Assembly: GCA_036873135.1 (NCBI GenBank)
Contig: JAPTYO010000027.1
Coordinates: forward strand, 2,561,195 to 2,625,194
DNA: 64,000 bases
From: Clarkia xantiana subsp. parviflora
Lineage: Eukaryota > Streptophyta > Magnoliopsida > Myrtales > Onagraceae
Reading direction: 5' to 3'
Every line of letters starts with the position of its first letter. Positions within the stretch are counted from its first letter, which is position 1. The position numbers and the translations under genes were made by a program. This document shows, in pieces, positions 35,621-47,155 of this stretch. Under the pieces are notes generated by a model, which was not told the DNA's origin, did not search any database, and saw only the letters and a list, made by a program, of their open reading frames with translations.

Positions 35621-36260
35621 TATGGAGTTGTGCTTTAGTATTCCTTTCTCATTGGAGAGCCTTCATTGCTATAGTTGCCTTTTGTGTAGGCTATGTTTGT
35701 TGGGTTAGGTCCCGATGTCTCGTCTTGTCGGATGTTGTATCCTTTATGCTCTTTAGATGTCTCCTTCATGAGTTGTGCTTGACGATGTTCAAGTCTGATA
35801 CGAGCATAGGTCGCATGAAGGCGACATGCAAGACAATAACGTTTGTCGGAGGTTGATTTGTGCGACTTGTAAGGCAATTCTCTTTTTGATGGGTCGAGTT
35901 TATTTTGAGAGCCTTGAACTTTGGATTTCATGTCTTTGCTATCCTCCTTGGTGGTGTTGGGTTCCTTTGAGATACTTCTCTTGACTTGTGCTATGGATGG
36001 TAGGATAACTCGCTACTTTTCATGATAACCTCTTGTGCTTCTGTGTATGATCCTTTGGTCATGGACTTCTCCTTTGTATATGCTTTCCTTTCCTTATCTT
36101 TCTTTTGTGCTTTTCTTCACATCATTCCTGCTATCTCATCAAGAAAAAACATTATGTGTTCTTTATACAACTTTACTTTGAAATTACTTTTTCATGGAAT
36201 CCTTCTCAGTATAGTGCGATGATCTCTTCTGATACCCTTTAAATGGTATATATGGTACTG

Positions 36261-36790
36261 TTAGACCAAAGATACGCTCTTGGTGGGCGTCGAATCTGTT
36301 CACGAGACAGGCTCTCGGAGGGCACTTAACGTTTAGCAGGATAGGCTCCCGGAGGGCACAGGTTAGACCAAAGATACGCTCCAGGTGGGCGTCGAAATCT
36401 GTTCACGAGACTGGCTCTCGGAGGGCACTTAACGTTTCACAGGATAGGCTCCCGGAGGGCACAGGTTAGACCAAAGATACGCTCCTGGTGGGCGTCGAAA
36501 TCTGTTCACGAGACAGGCTCTCGGAGGGCACTTAACGTTTCACAGGATAGGCTCCCGGAGGGCACATGTTAGACCAAAGATACGCTCCTGGTGGGCGTCG
36601 AAATCTGTTCACGAGACTGGCTCTCGGAGGGCACTTAACGTTTCACAGGATAGGCTCCCGGAGGGCACATGTTAGACCAAAGATACGCTCCTGGTGGGCG
36701 TCGAAATCTGTTCACGAGACAGGCTCTCGGAGGGCACTTAACGTTTCACAGGATAGGCTCCCGGAGGGCACAAGTTAGACCAAAGATACG
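36261..36790 (-). repeat. 103-bp tandem array in B
   Basis: About five copies starting at 36261, 36363, 36466, 36569 and 36672, each with ttagaccaaagatacgctc and cggagggcac motifs. Homologous to 12141-12540 in A1, with a different internal arrangement. Confidence 0.88.
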
Positions 36791-36811
36791 CTCCTGGTTG
36801 GCGTCGAAACT

Positions 36812-37340
36812 GGTAGTTTGAAATCAACCTCAAGATACGCTCTTGGGGCGTCGAATCTGGTAGTGTTTTTTCTACCTCAAGATACGCTCTTGGGGGCGTC
36901 GAATCTGGTAGGTTGCAAATCTACCTCAAGATACGCTCCTGGGGGCGTCGAAATTCGTAGTTTTTGGAAACCACTCTCAAGATACGCTCTTGGTGCGTCG
37001 AAGGTCGTAGTATATAAACTACTCTCAAGATACGCTCTTGGGGGCGTCGAAGGTCGTAGTATGAACACTACTCTCAAGATACGCTCTTGGGGGCGTCGAA
37101 GGTCGTAGTATAAAAACTACTCTCAAGATACGCTCTTGGTGCGTCGAATCTGTTCGCGGGATAGGCTCCCAGAGGGCACAGGGTTCGTAGTTTTAGAACT
37201 ACTCTCAAGATACGCTCTTGGTGCGTCGAATCTGTTCGCGGGATAGGCTCCCGGAGGGCACAGGGTTCGTAGTTTTAGAACTACTCTCAAGATACGCTCT
37301 TGGGGGCGTCGAATGTGTTCGCGGGATTGGCTCCCGGAGG
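36812..37340 (-). repeat. 49-bp tandem array in B
   Basis: About ten units with ctcaagatacgctcttggg and gcgtcga. The last three include an inserted cggagggcacaggg segment, mixing the two array types. Confidence 0.88.
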
Positions 37341-39128
37341 GCTCAGAATAATACTTTACCTTGTGTTCCTTCTCGTGTAGGGTGCGTCTTTGGTATGCTT
37401 TTCGAGTCTTTACTTGACTTTTCCTTCTATGATATTGCATGCTACCACACTTTTCCTTCAATGTGGGAGATCACCTCTCGAGGGCGATGTTTGTGTGTTG
37501 CCAACTTAGGACGAGTTCGTATAGGGAGTTGATAATGTTTTCCTCTTATGTGACCTCTTCTAGGAAAAGTGTTATTGCATGTTCTTGTGATCTTCTGCCT
37601 CTAATCTCTTCTTTTACACTTAGGTGGACTACCAAGCACTTATTCGTTTGGTGCCCCCCAAGTTGCTTGGTGGTCACACCGCCTTTCATATTTGGCCGTT
37701 GAAGGCCCCTCGTTCATTTTCTTGGTTGGGTACCCCTTATGCTCGGGGCTCCCTTGTCTGCTTGTTTGAATGCGATGAGTGTCCCTTGTAGGATTTACTC
37801 TTTCTCATGCTTGCTTGTTTCAGTCATAGGCATGGTTTGGATGATGCCTTTGTCGGATGTGTCTTTGGAGGTTGGGTGGAAGAGCTTTTGCTTTGGGTGG
37901 GTGGGGGTGGATTTTATTCTCTTGATAACTAGGATGTGGCAATGTTTGTATCCTAGGGGTGCTTGTAAATTCTTTTCCCCCCTTCCTTGTGTTTTAGGTT
38001 GAAAAGCTCTCAAATAGAATGGCGTCTTGAGTTGTTAATCTCGTAGGTGTGTTTCAGACTAGTCAATCTGATCCATGCTCTTTGCTCGTGCATGGGTGAA
38101 TCTGACCGGGCTGTGATAATCTTGGAGTGTTGTGGCACTTAGTGTGCGTTTCCTTTTCCTTTACATTGGAGTATTCTTCAATGCCTTTAGGGAGTGTCAC
38201 ATTGGTCATGCTCCTCCCACCTTGAATCTTGATTATAGACTTCCTTTGAATTAGGACTTGAACCTAAAAAGGATGTTTTCCTTTAGGTTTGCAAGTGATG
38301 CTCCATGATTTTCCATGGGTTTGCCCCCGTATTGGCTATTCCTTGTTGGATAGCTTCATTAGAGACTGCATTTGTATTGCGTACGTATACGTGTTTGAGG
38401 TGTGTTGAACTGACAAGTCCCTCCTTTTTTGTTTTGTCATAACCTTCATTCATCATGTATTCGGCGTATGGCCTTAAAGGCGGGATATTGTTCTAGTGTC
38501 CCTTTTATCGGGGTTCTCTTCTTGATGGGATGCCAGGGTCAAATGTCTTATCATTTGCAGACAAGGTGGTTGATCGGGATGTGCGTCTAGTGTGAGGGTC
38601 GATCTTGAAACCTTACTCCCCAAGCTTTAGAGCTCTTCTTTGGTTGATCTTGTAGAACTATTATCCTGCCCTAAGGCTCTTGGTAGGAGATGTATCTCCT
38701 TTTTCATACTCTAGTTGTTGCACTATCTCTTTTGCTAATCTTGCATCTTTAGAGTTTCTCTCTTGGTGCATGACTTCAATGACCGGATTTTCTACCGATG
38801 TTTGTTTTGTTAGGACTTGTATCCTTGGCTGCCTTTCTTTCTTGTGCGATGGGAGGGAGTGTTTATGAACACTCAAACGTGTCGTACTTGGTAGAGGTAT
38901 GCGCCTAATCTTTATGGTGCTGTCTTGAGTCTTCGTGTACCTATCTTTGATGAACATGCTATTCATTGCATATATAACACGGAGTCCAAGGATCTCCGGG
39001 TTAGGATCATATTTTGAGAACAGAGACATAGTAATCTATTAGATAACCTCTTTATCTACGGAGTTTATTTTTGCAAGGATACTTGTAAGGATACTTGTAA
39101 GGATATGTGTTCCATCCTTATTCCTGGT
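37341..39128 (-). other. B interior without recognisable gene
   Basis: Collinear with 9751-11634 of A1. Short frames only; the one at 38661-39029 partly matches the 10177-10473 frame of A1. Confidence 0.45.
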
Positions 39129-39359
39129 TCATTTGCAGTGCCGTGTCCCTAATGGGTGTGTTGATGTTCTGACCACCTTTACTAGTAGGGGGTCCTTTGG
39201 TATTAGGTATGCCTGACTCTTCTCTAGTATCATCAATGGTTGGTCATGGGAGATGTCTGACGGACTCCCTTCATGCACTATGGTTCTCTTCATGTCAAAG
39301 TTGGTGATTCCCTCTCTTATGACTAATATATCACTGTGTGGAAATACTATGTTTTCCAT
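39129..39359 (-). pseudogene. B degenerate protease remnant
   Basis: 76 codons including FDMKRTIVHEGSPSDI, collinear with A1 9573-9750. The D-to-H change at the catalytic position is shared. The following residues do not resemble a working retropepsin. Confidence 0.6.
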
Positions 39360-40540
39360 GTCCCTTTTTAAAAGCTTGATGATGGTGTCGTCATTCTTCC
39401 TTTGCTAGGTTTGGTGTCCTTGAGAATTTTAATGGAAGTGTATTCCATTACCTGGGATGAGCTTACTAGGTGAAATCATAAAGATCCGCTGGAGGTGTTT
39501 GTCTCTGATGGTGGGTGTTGCCCATGTGATATGGTTTCCTCCATTTTTGGAGGGATGTGTTCGCGGCTATCCCCTCTCATGCTAATGGGCGTTTGTGGGG
39601 AGGGCATGTTGTGACTGGTGCCCCCCTTGCATACCAATGCCCAATGGGATCCTTTGACGGACTTGGCCCTAGGATGCTTAGTGGAAGGTTATAGTAGGGG
39701 TAATCCTTTGTGACCTTCATGGTAGTTCCTCTATAGGATGTTGGGAGTGCTCAACTTATTTTTGTAAGTGAGCCTTCCATCTTGTGACCTTTTCCAGAAA
39801 CTTGACCTTATAGGTGTTATTTGGGATTGAGGAATCTGTTGCTTGTGCATCTCTTGATTGGCGACGGCCTTTTACGGATTCTTCTAGTGGTCCACCTGTG
39901 TATATATATATCACGGAGCCCGAAGGCGTCCAGTATGGTCATTCTTGGAAAACATGTTGATATCAAGTATCAAAATCTACCCCTTTTAGGGAGTTGACTT
40001 GTTATGCAGTTAAATTAAATAAGAGGATATGGGAAGGATATGGGTGTGGGGGTGTTGATATCCCCTGCTTCCTTGGTAATGTAACTGTTTTCCTCCATTA
40101 GTCTGTGTGTATTCCTTCCACTTGAGGAATATAAGGTCGCATCCTTGCAGGACGGACTAGGTGGAGGTGTATCCTTCATGTATGCTATGTGCGATCTCAC
40201 TCTACTATGTCTCTTCATGAGACTTCCCATTGTAGTAGCTATGTGCTGACGTGGTGTGGTACTCTATGAGTCCTCTGTTCAAATCCTTGTCTTTTCAAAT
40301 CCTCCCCTGTCCTAGGGGAATGTGTGCCAAGGGTTGTCATGCACAAGGGGTTTGGATCTGTCGTGCTGTATCATGGGTAGGTGGTTGCCTTATTGTGTTG
40401 TTGGGACTATGTCCCTCCCTTTGAGCTTTCCTTGGTGTGTCCCTTAGGCATGTCTGTGGTGATACGGACTGTATGTGTACATTGCCATGGTGGATGTTGG
40501 AACTCCTATATCCTTGTTGGTCTTGCATGTATGTCTTCCC
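39360..40540 (-). other. B degenerate interior
   Basis: Collinear with 8371-9572 of A1. No supported gene. Confidence 0.45.
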
Positions 40541-41032
40541 TTAATGCGGTGTATGTCCTTGTTGGGGTACTTGGTTGAACTCCTGCCTCCTTGGAGGTCT
40601 TGCCTGTCTATCTGCCCCCAGGGGGGTGTATGCCTTGGCATCCTGCTGTGTCTGTTGCTGCCTTGGAGGCACAAATTGCTGTCCCTCGGGGAGTGGCCCT
40701 TGGTTATCTCTCATTTGTTTTTCTCGCTGCCTTGTTCGAGGGTGCGAGTGGTGTTCTTCTTCTGGGTCTTTTTCTTCCTCATGAACTTCTTCTTCTTCAT
40801 GCTGGTGTTGCCTTCTCTGCCTGTTCCTCAGAGTCTCTATATGGGCTAGCAGCTCATCCAATGCGTTCTTCAACCTCGGAGTCACTGCCTGTGCTCCTTG
40901 CGAGTATGCGGGCCTTATGTTGGTTGTGTGGGCGCGATTGTCGTTCCTTTGAGTTAGTATTCCATATGGATACCCTTGAGGTTGTGCCTCATAGTAGTAC
41001 CCCTGTGGAGGTGCCGTGTATTGGGATGGCAC
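40541..41032 (-). pseudogene. B gag-like N-terminal remnant
   Basis: 163 codons, close homologue of A1 7876-8370, with the same PPQGYYYEAQPQGYPY start, TPRLKNALDELL helix and Glu-rich and Gln-rich segments, and the same end. Gag identity rests on position after the PBS and on the TPxLM segment shared with E2. Confidence 0.6.
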
Positions 41033-41287
41033 TCCTTGTTGCCCCCCTGTCCCTGTGGCTTCCTAGTCAATGGAGTTGGAGCTGTGGAAGCCTCCTCCCT
41101 CCTTGTTAGGCTGGGGTGCCTGTGGGGCTACCTGAGGCTCTGGTGTGTAGGCTGTTTCTCTGGGTTAGGCTGCCTTGCTGGAGGTATAGGCTGTCTCCCT
41201 CGCCTATTGCCCCCAGGTGGGCGGTGATGCCTAGATACTAAGCTGTTCGTCATCGCTCTTGTTATTGCCAGGCTTTCTGTTCGAAGC

Positions 41288-42280
41288 CCACGGACGGCGC
41301 CAAGTGTTAGGTTATAAAGTCTAGGTCAACGGGTCGTCAATCTAGGATTTATCTCCCACTAATGAAATGTCGGGTTCAGTGTTCCTAGGACTAGTCATTC
41401 TGATACATGCCCTTCTGCTCCCTTGGGGTAGTCGTTCTGATATATGTCCTTCTCTTCTCTCCTTCTGACCTCCTTTCCTTCTCTCCTTCTGACCTCCTTT
41501 CCTTCTCTCCTTCTGACCTCCTGAGGCTTGTACTTCTTACCCCTGGGGCTTGTCCTACTGCTCTATGCTCTTCTGCTTCCTTGACTCTCTTCTCCTTGCC
41601 ACCCTGCAAGAGGGGCAATACCAGGCACAGAGGGGGGTGGTGCCTGATGAACCCTCTCTGATGCCTAAGTCAGTACGGTTTTAGAGAGATAAAGCTAGAG
41701 AGATGTCAGAGCAAAATTGTGCAACTTTCCAAGATGATCAAATGAATAGTGGAGGTGGGGTATTTATAGGCAACGATGTCATTAAGGTGGCTTAATGACA
41801 TCGTTAACCTTTAAACACAGTTAATTAACCTTTAAACGCATAATTAGGACCTTAGGATACGGAGAAGGTAGGCGGAATAAACCGAGTATGGGAGTCCAAG
41901 GGTGGTGCCGGGGCCCTTGGGGGGTGGGAAATCCGACCCCCAAGGGTAGGGGTTGGGTGAGGGCACCCAACCCCATCCCCCCTAGGGGAGATCGGGTTGG
42001 CTGACCCGATCTCTCCTAGGAGAGATCGGGTTGGTCCACCCGATCTCCCCTAGGGGAGATCGGGTTGGCTGACCCGATCTCCCCTAGGGGAGGTCGGGTG
42101 TGGCCACCCAACCTCACCTAGGTGAGTTTGACTCGGCCGGACGAGCGCTTCGGCCTCGTCCGAGCCGTTGGTGTTCTCGCGAAGTGTTCGGGTTGAAGTT
42201 TCGATTTACAATCATTAACGGGGTGATAAAAATATAACGATTCGGAAGTCAACGGGTTCAAATTGGGCGTATATCCATCA
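41288..42280 (-). repeat. B PBS and 5' LTR
   Basis: The PBS (41288-41304) reads cttggcgccgtccgtgg on the minus strand. The LTR 41305-42280 (976 bp) has only one regular palindromic unit between the flanking ones (41965-42125). TATA box (minus) at 41763-41768. Confidence 0.92.
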
Positions 42281-43129
42281 TATGTAATATGTAATAATAA
42301 TTACGTGTAGTATGTCATGAAGCATTGTGTAATATGTATCCAATATGAACATAGGAGAGATGCAAAGATGTTTGTAAAGGTTGCTAAGGACTTAAATGAA
42401 AATACATGAACGTTTAGTCCTTAGCACATAGTGTAGGCACTATTAATGAAAATTAGGAGAGAGAATACTCATTATCTTACATCCTTCATAGATAAATCTC
42501 CAAGAAGCTCTCTATTCTTGATGAAGATGAAGTTTTTGAGATCATAGATTTGGAGTAGACACACCATAGTTGATATCAATTGGATTCCGGTGTGGCACGT
42601 GTCAATTCAGACTCGCTTCGTGTTGGTGAGTTCAATTCCGTACATGGCTGGACATTCGTAACTTCGTTTGGCCTTAATTTGATCTTGAAATTATCATGTG
42701 TGTAGTCACCTTAACATGCACATAAGGTGTTTGATAAAATGCATTAGAGTAATTAGCTTTCTAAATTGGATAAAATTCTTCTAAGTGCTGGAAATTTTTA
42801 GAAAAGTATAAATGGATTGTTATACTTCCCTTGTGCATAGTATTCATTTCCATCATGTTGTTCCATGCTTTAGTCATCGTTTTTGCATGCTTGATGTTGA
42901 TGATGGGTAGTTGTTCGGACATGATCGTTTATTGTGGTAGGCTAGACAATGTGCTTTGAGCATCGTATGTTGATCATTGGCCATTTTCTGCAAGAATGCT
43001 AAAATACTTAGAAAATATTTCAACAATATCTAATGCTTGTTACCATAGATGTCGTCGTATGAGCTTTGTCGATAAGCGTCGTAGGAATGCTTAGGAGGTA
43101 TTGTGTAGAAGTTGATAATAGCTACTTGA
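42281..43129 (-). other. H interior right of B
   Basis: Starts with TSD copy TATGT. AT-rich, no supported gene. Contains single acttagaaaatatt motifs that reappear in the array that follows. Confidence 0.5.
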
Positions 43130-43905
43130 TGCATGCATTCCATCTTAGTCGACATGTATGTCCGTACATGAAAACACTTAGAAAATATTCTGCCCTTGTC
43201 GACATCAATCCTCGTCGACATGTATGTACGTACATGGAAACACTTAGAAAATAGTCTCCCCTTGTCGACATGCATTCATGTCGACATGTATGTACGTACA
43301 TGGAAATACTTAGAAAATATTCTTCCCTTGTCGACATCAATCCTTGTCGACATGTTTGTACATACATGGAAACACTTAGAAAATATTCTCCCCTTGACGA
43401 CATGCATCCATGTCGACATGTGTGTACGTACATGGAAATACTTAGAAAATATTCTTCACTTGTCGACATGCATCCTTGTCGACATGTATGTACGCACATG
43501 GAAATACTTAGAAAATATTCTTCACTTGTCGACATGCATCCTTGTCGACATGTTTGTAAGTACATGGAAATACTTAGAAACTATTCTTCACTTGTCGACA
43601 TGCATCCTTGTCGACATGTATGTACATACATGGAAATACTTAGAAATATTCTTCACTTGTCGACATGCATCCTTGTCGACATGTATGTACGTACATGGAA
43701 ACACTTAAAAAATATTCTTCACTTGTCGACATGCATCCTTGTCGACATGTATGTACGTACATGAAAATACTTAGAAATGATTCTTCACTTGTCGACATGT
43801 ATGTACGTACATGGAAATACTTAGAAAATATTCTTCACTTGTCGACATGCATCCTTGTCGACATGTATGTACGTACATGGAAATACTTAGAAAATATTCT
43901 TGACA
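43130..43905 (-). repeat. 66-bp palindrome-rich tandem array in H
   Basis: About eleven units. Each has two ttgtcgacatg motifs, an atgtacgtacat palindrome and a cacttagaaaatattc segment. Units share about 85-95% identity by eye. It lies in the region before the 3' LTR, where gypsy Tat elements often carry satellite-like repeats. Confidence 0.9.
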
Positions 43906-44452
43906 GCTATCATCTCGTCACGCGTTGACTGTTGACAGTTGTATGCGCGTGCTCGTATGTACGTGCTTGTATGTGCGCGCTTGCCCCCACACTTAGAATC
44001 TTTTCTCTATCCCTGGCTATGTACGCTGTATCCATATGGTTGATGTAAACACATGTTGTATGCCAACGCCTTGTTGTATGCTAACACTTGGTAATATGCT
44101 GACACATAGTAGCATGCTAACAGCTTGCAGTATGCTGACTGTCATCCTGAGCAAAACACTTAGAAAATATTTCGCACCTGTAACCATGTATCCTGCGAGT
44201 ATGAGCTCGATGTCGACATTTAAGGTTGATGTGTTGAAGAAGTTGTCCCCCTTGCATGATGCTTGTTACTTGTTGTGCGAAGAATAACGAGTCTTGTACG
44301 TACATAGTTATCTCACATGGAGCGTCCATTTCATAAATATTTTCATAGGTGTTGATGCGTGTTTGCGCACTGATTGAATTGTTGATTGCATTTTTCAAGA
44401 TATCAGATCTTGCTATCTTCTTGTCGGAATTAATCTTCCCCCGGCTGTTATC
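43906..44452. other. H interior after the array
   Basis: Contains a short degenerate repeat of ttgtatgctaacac (44040-44140), otherwise nothing supported. Confidence 0.4.
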
Positions 44453-44627
44453 ATGAGTAAGTCTACTATTTCCATTATGCGAGTAACTCTATGTTCGGAT
44501 GTCGACATGGTTGAGCAGCTAAATAATACACCAAGTGTAGATGTTGATGTCCTTGCTTGATTAATTGAGGTCGGTACACATATACGTCCTTCTGAAGATT
44601 TGTTATGTTGATGATCTTTATGACTTG
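44453..44627 (+). pseudogene. H possible opposite-strand ORF start, cut by I
   Basis: ATG at 44453 in tcATGAGTAAG, the same context as E1 at 24141 (tcATGAGTAAG). It opens 35 codons (MSKSTISIMRV...), followed by a TGA. No family recognised. Its position before the I insertion and its start context suggest a parallel to the E1 gene, but the evidence is thin. Confidence 0.25.
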
Positions 44628-44721
44628 TGTTGGATCACGGTGGAACTCCGACACGATCTTTGACGGCGATCCTAGCTCCTTCGCTCCACGTAATCCTGCA
44701 AGAGGGGATAGACCGGGCGGT
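44628..44721 (-). repeat. I 3' LTR, outer piece
   Basis: 94 bp starting TGTTGGATCACGG, about 90% identical to the start of the X LTR immediately to its right. It ends with GCGGT (44717-44721), which recurs at 56412-56416. The LTR continues after X/Y. Confidence 0.88.
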
Positions 44722-45418
44722 TGTTGGATCACGGTGGAACTCCGGTACGGATCTTGACGGCAATCCTAGCTCCTTTGCTCCACGCAATCCTGCAAGAGGG
44801 GATAGACCGGGCGGTGACCCAGAATCCCTCTCCGATGCTTAAATGAGTCTCTCGTATGACTGGCAAGCAACAATCTCAAAAGTATATCGAACTCAACGTA
44901 AGTGATCTGAGGTGACCTCCTGCCTTTTTATAGGCAAAGAGGTGCCTCAGGTACCTGGCGAACCGTTAGGGGTGGTTAGCCCGTATCCCGCTTATCTCGT
45001 ACACGATCTCGCGTATCTTAGCCATGCCCCGCGTATCTCGGCCACGATCCGTGTATCTCAACCACGTTCCGTATATTTCGGCCACGCCCCGCATATCTTG
45101 GCTTTATCCTCTGGTAACGAGTCCCGACTCCCGTCGGGGACTCCAGAGTTATCTCATTGTGTCACCGCTCGGGGCCCCTCGTCATCGTGACAGGGCCAAT
45201 CATTCTCAGGGATTCGTCATCGGGGCCTACTTAAAGGCTTCTCATCGGGAGCTTCCAGCTCCACTGTCGGGACCGACTCTGTCGGGACCTTACCTTGTCG
45301 GGACTCCCTTCGTCGGGACCCTTCTCCTGGATCATCTTGACCTTTATTTGGAGCCTAGTGGGCCTGTTTGCCGTTTCCTCGTCGTTAAAGGGCCTGACGG
45401 CTGTAGTCGAATCCATCA
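44722..45418 (-). repeat. X/Y left LTR (3' LTR of unit X)
   Basis: On the plus strand TGTTGGATCACGG to CGAATCCATCA. TATAAAA (minus) at 44926-44932. The adjacent tract (45419-45432) reads cttgggggcaaa on the minus strand. It differs from the middle LTR at about one position and from the right LTR at about six. Confidence 0.95.
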
Positions 45419-45751
45419 TTTGCCCCCAAGACATGAGGGACTTTTAGTTCGTCGTGTCTTTCAACTCCCGACCTTCTGATATCTGTATTAGAGGCTTTTC
45501 TCTTGACAAAATTCCTTGACACGGATCTTCTCGTCCGCGATTCCTCGATACTTCGAGGATAGCCACAAAATCCGAGAAGACTCCTCCAATATTCCTCGAT
45601 AGTCGACTCTTCATCGGCAGACCTCCAAGAGTCCGATCCTCCCGCGGCCGATCTTCCAGGATCCGATCATCTTGCTGCGGAGCCTTCTGCCTCATACCTC
45701 GTGGATCCTGCTCCCCTCGACTCTGCCAAGGATCAAGTTCAATCGCTTTAT
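45419..45751 (-). other. X purine tract and short 3' region
   Basis: The first 170 bp align with 57043-57215 of I, then the similarity ends where I has its opposite-strand gene. Frames here have no recognisable motif. The same segment in Y is 49271-49603. Confidence 0.65.
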
Positions 45752-47155
45752 TCCACTTAAGGCAAAACCACGCCACTTAAGGCGACTTAACATCGTGCAC
45801 CACTTAAGGCGACTTTCATCGTGCACCACTTAAGGCGACTTTACATCGCGCACCACTTAAGGCGACTTAATATCGTGCACCACTTAAGGCGACTTTCATC
45901 GTGCACCACTTAAGGCGATTTTATATCGTACACCACTGAAGGCGACTTTACATCGTGCACCACTTAAGGCGTCTTTTCAACTTGCGCCACTTAAGGCGAC
46001 TTAATATCGTGCACCACTGAAGGCGACTTTGCATCGTGCACCACTTAAGGCGTCTTTTCAACTTGCGCCACTTAAGGCGACTTAATATCGTGCACCACTG
46101 AAGGCGACTTTGCATCGTGCACCACTTAAGGCGTCTTTTCAACTTGCGCCACTTAAGGCGACTTAATATCGTGCACCACTGAAGGCGACTTTGCATCGTG
46201 CACCACTTAAGGCGACTTTTCAACTTGCGCCACTTAAGGCGACTTAATATCGTGCACCACAGAAGGCGACTTTACATTGTGCACCACTTAAGGCGTCTTT
46301 TCAACTTGCGCCACTTAAGGCGACTTAATATCGTGCACCACTGAAGGCGACTTTGCATCGTGCATCACTTAAGGCGACTTTTCAACTTGCGCCACTTAAG
46401 GCGACTTAATATCGTGCACCACTGAAGGTGACTTTACATCGTGCACCACTTAAGGCGACTTTTTGATACTTAGAATAAATCTAAGGATCGTGCACCACTC
46501 AAGGCGACTTTTCTCGTGCACCACTTAAGGCGACTTTATATCGTGCACCACTGAAGGCGACTTTACATCGTGCACCACTTACGGCGACTTTTCAACTTGC
46601 GCCACTTAAGGCGACTTAATATCGTGCACCACTGAAGGCGACTTTACATTGTGCACCACTTAAGGCGTCTTTTCAACTTGCGCTACTTAAGGCGACTTAA
46701 TATCGTGCACCACTGAAGGCGACTTTGCATTGTGCACCACTTAAGGCGACTTGTCAGTACTTAGAATAAATCTAAGAATGGTGCACCACTTAAGGCGACT
46801 TTTCAACTTGCGCCACTTAAGGCGACTTAATATCGTGCACCACTGAAGGCGACTTTACATTGTGCACCACTTAAGGCGACTTAACATCATGCGCCACTTA
46901 AGGCGACTTAACATCGTGCACCACTTAAGGCGACTTTACATCGTGCACCACTTAAGGCGTCTTTTCAACTTGCGCCACTTAAGGCGACTTAATATCGTGC
47001 ACCACTGAAGGCGACTTTGCATCGTGCACCACTTAAAGCGACTTTTCATTGTGCACCACTTAAGGCGACTTAACATCATGCGCCACTTAAGGCGACTTAA
47101 CATCGTGCACCACTTAAGGCGACTTTCATCGTGCACCACTTAAGGCGACTTTTCT
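45752..47155 (-). repeat. X 27-bp array with 81-bp higher-order units
   Basis: About fifty copies of a 26-27-bp unit with caccacttaaggcgactt. Between about 45950 and 46440 three variants repeat in a fixed order, giving 81-bp higher-order units. Hairpin cttagaataaatctaag occurs near 46469 and 46752. The same array in Y spans 49604-51007. Confidence 0.93.

Larger units (their letters stand above)
31978..42280 (-). mobile_element. B: complete A-family element, 10,303 bp
   Basis: Minus orientation: 5' LTR 42280-41305, PBS 41304-41288, gag-like remnant, protease remnant, two large tandem arrays, opposite-strand gene unit, polypurine tract 33100-33085, 3' LTR 33084-31978. The TSD is TATGT (31973-31977 and 42281-42285). 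It is collinear with A1. No RT, RNase H or integrase was found. Like A1 it must have been moved by proteins made elsewhere. Confidence 0.92.
30831..44627 (-). mobile_element. H: 3' part of an LTR element, split by B
   Basis: Minus orientation: the 3' LTR (30831-31481) is preceded, on the minus strand, by the purine tract ctcgggggcaag. The interior continues to 31977, resumes after B at 42281 and ends at 44627 where I is inserted. It contains a 66-bp tandem array but no gag or pol in the window. The purine tract and 3' tandem array resemble the gypsy elements here; lineage assignment is inference. Confidence 0.7.

Noticed and set aside
40591..41109. 172-codon plus-strand frame in B
   Set aside because: It is the complement of the gag-like remnant; hydrophobic composition comes from the reverse of Gln/Glu-rich codons.
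43122..43764. Long frames across the H array on both strands
   Set aside because: The 66-bp unit is divisible by three, so stop-free frames repeat automatically; the 'proteins' are pure repeats.
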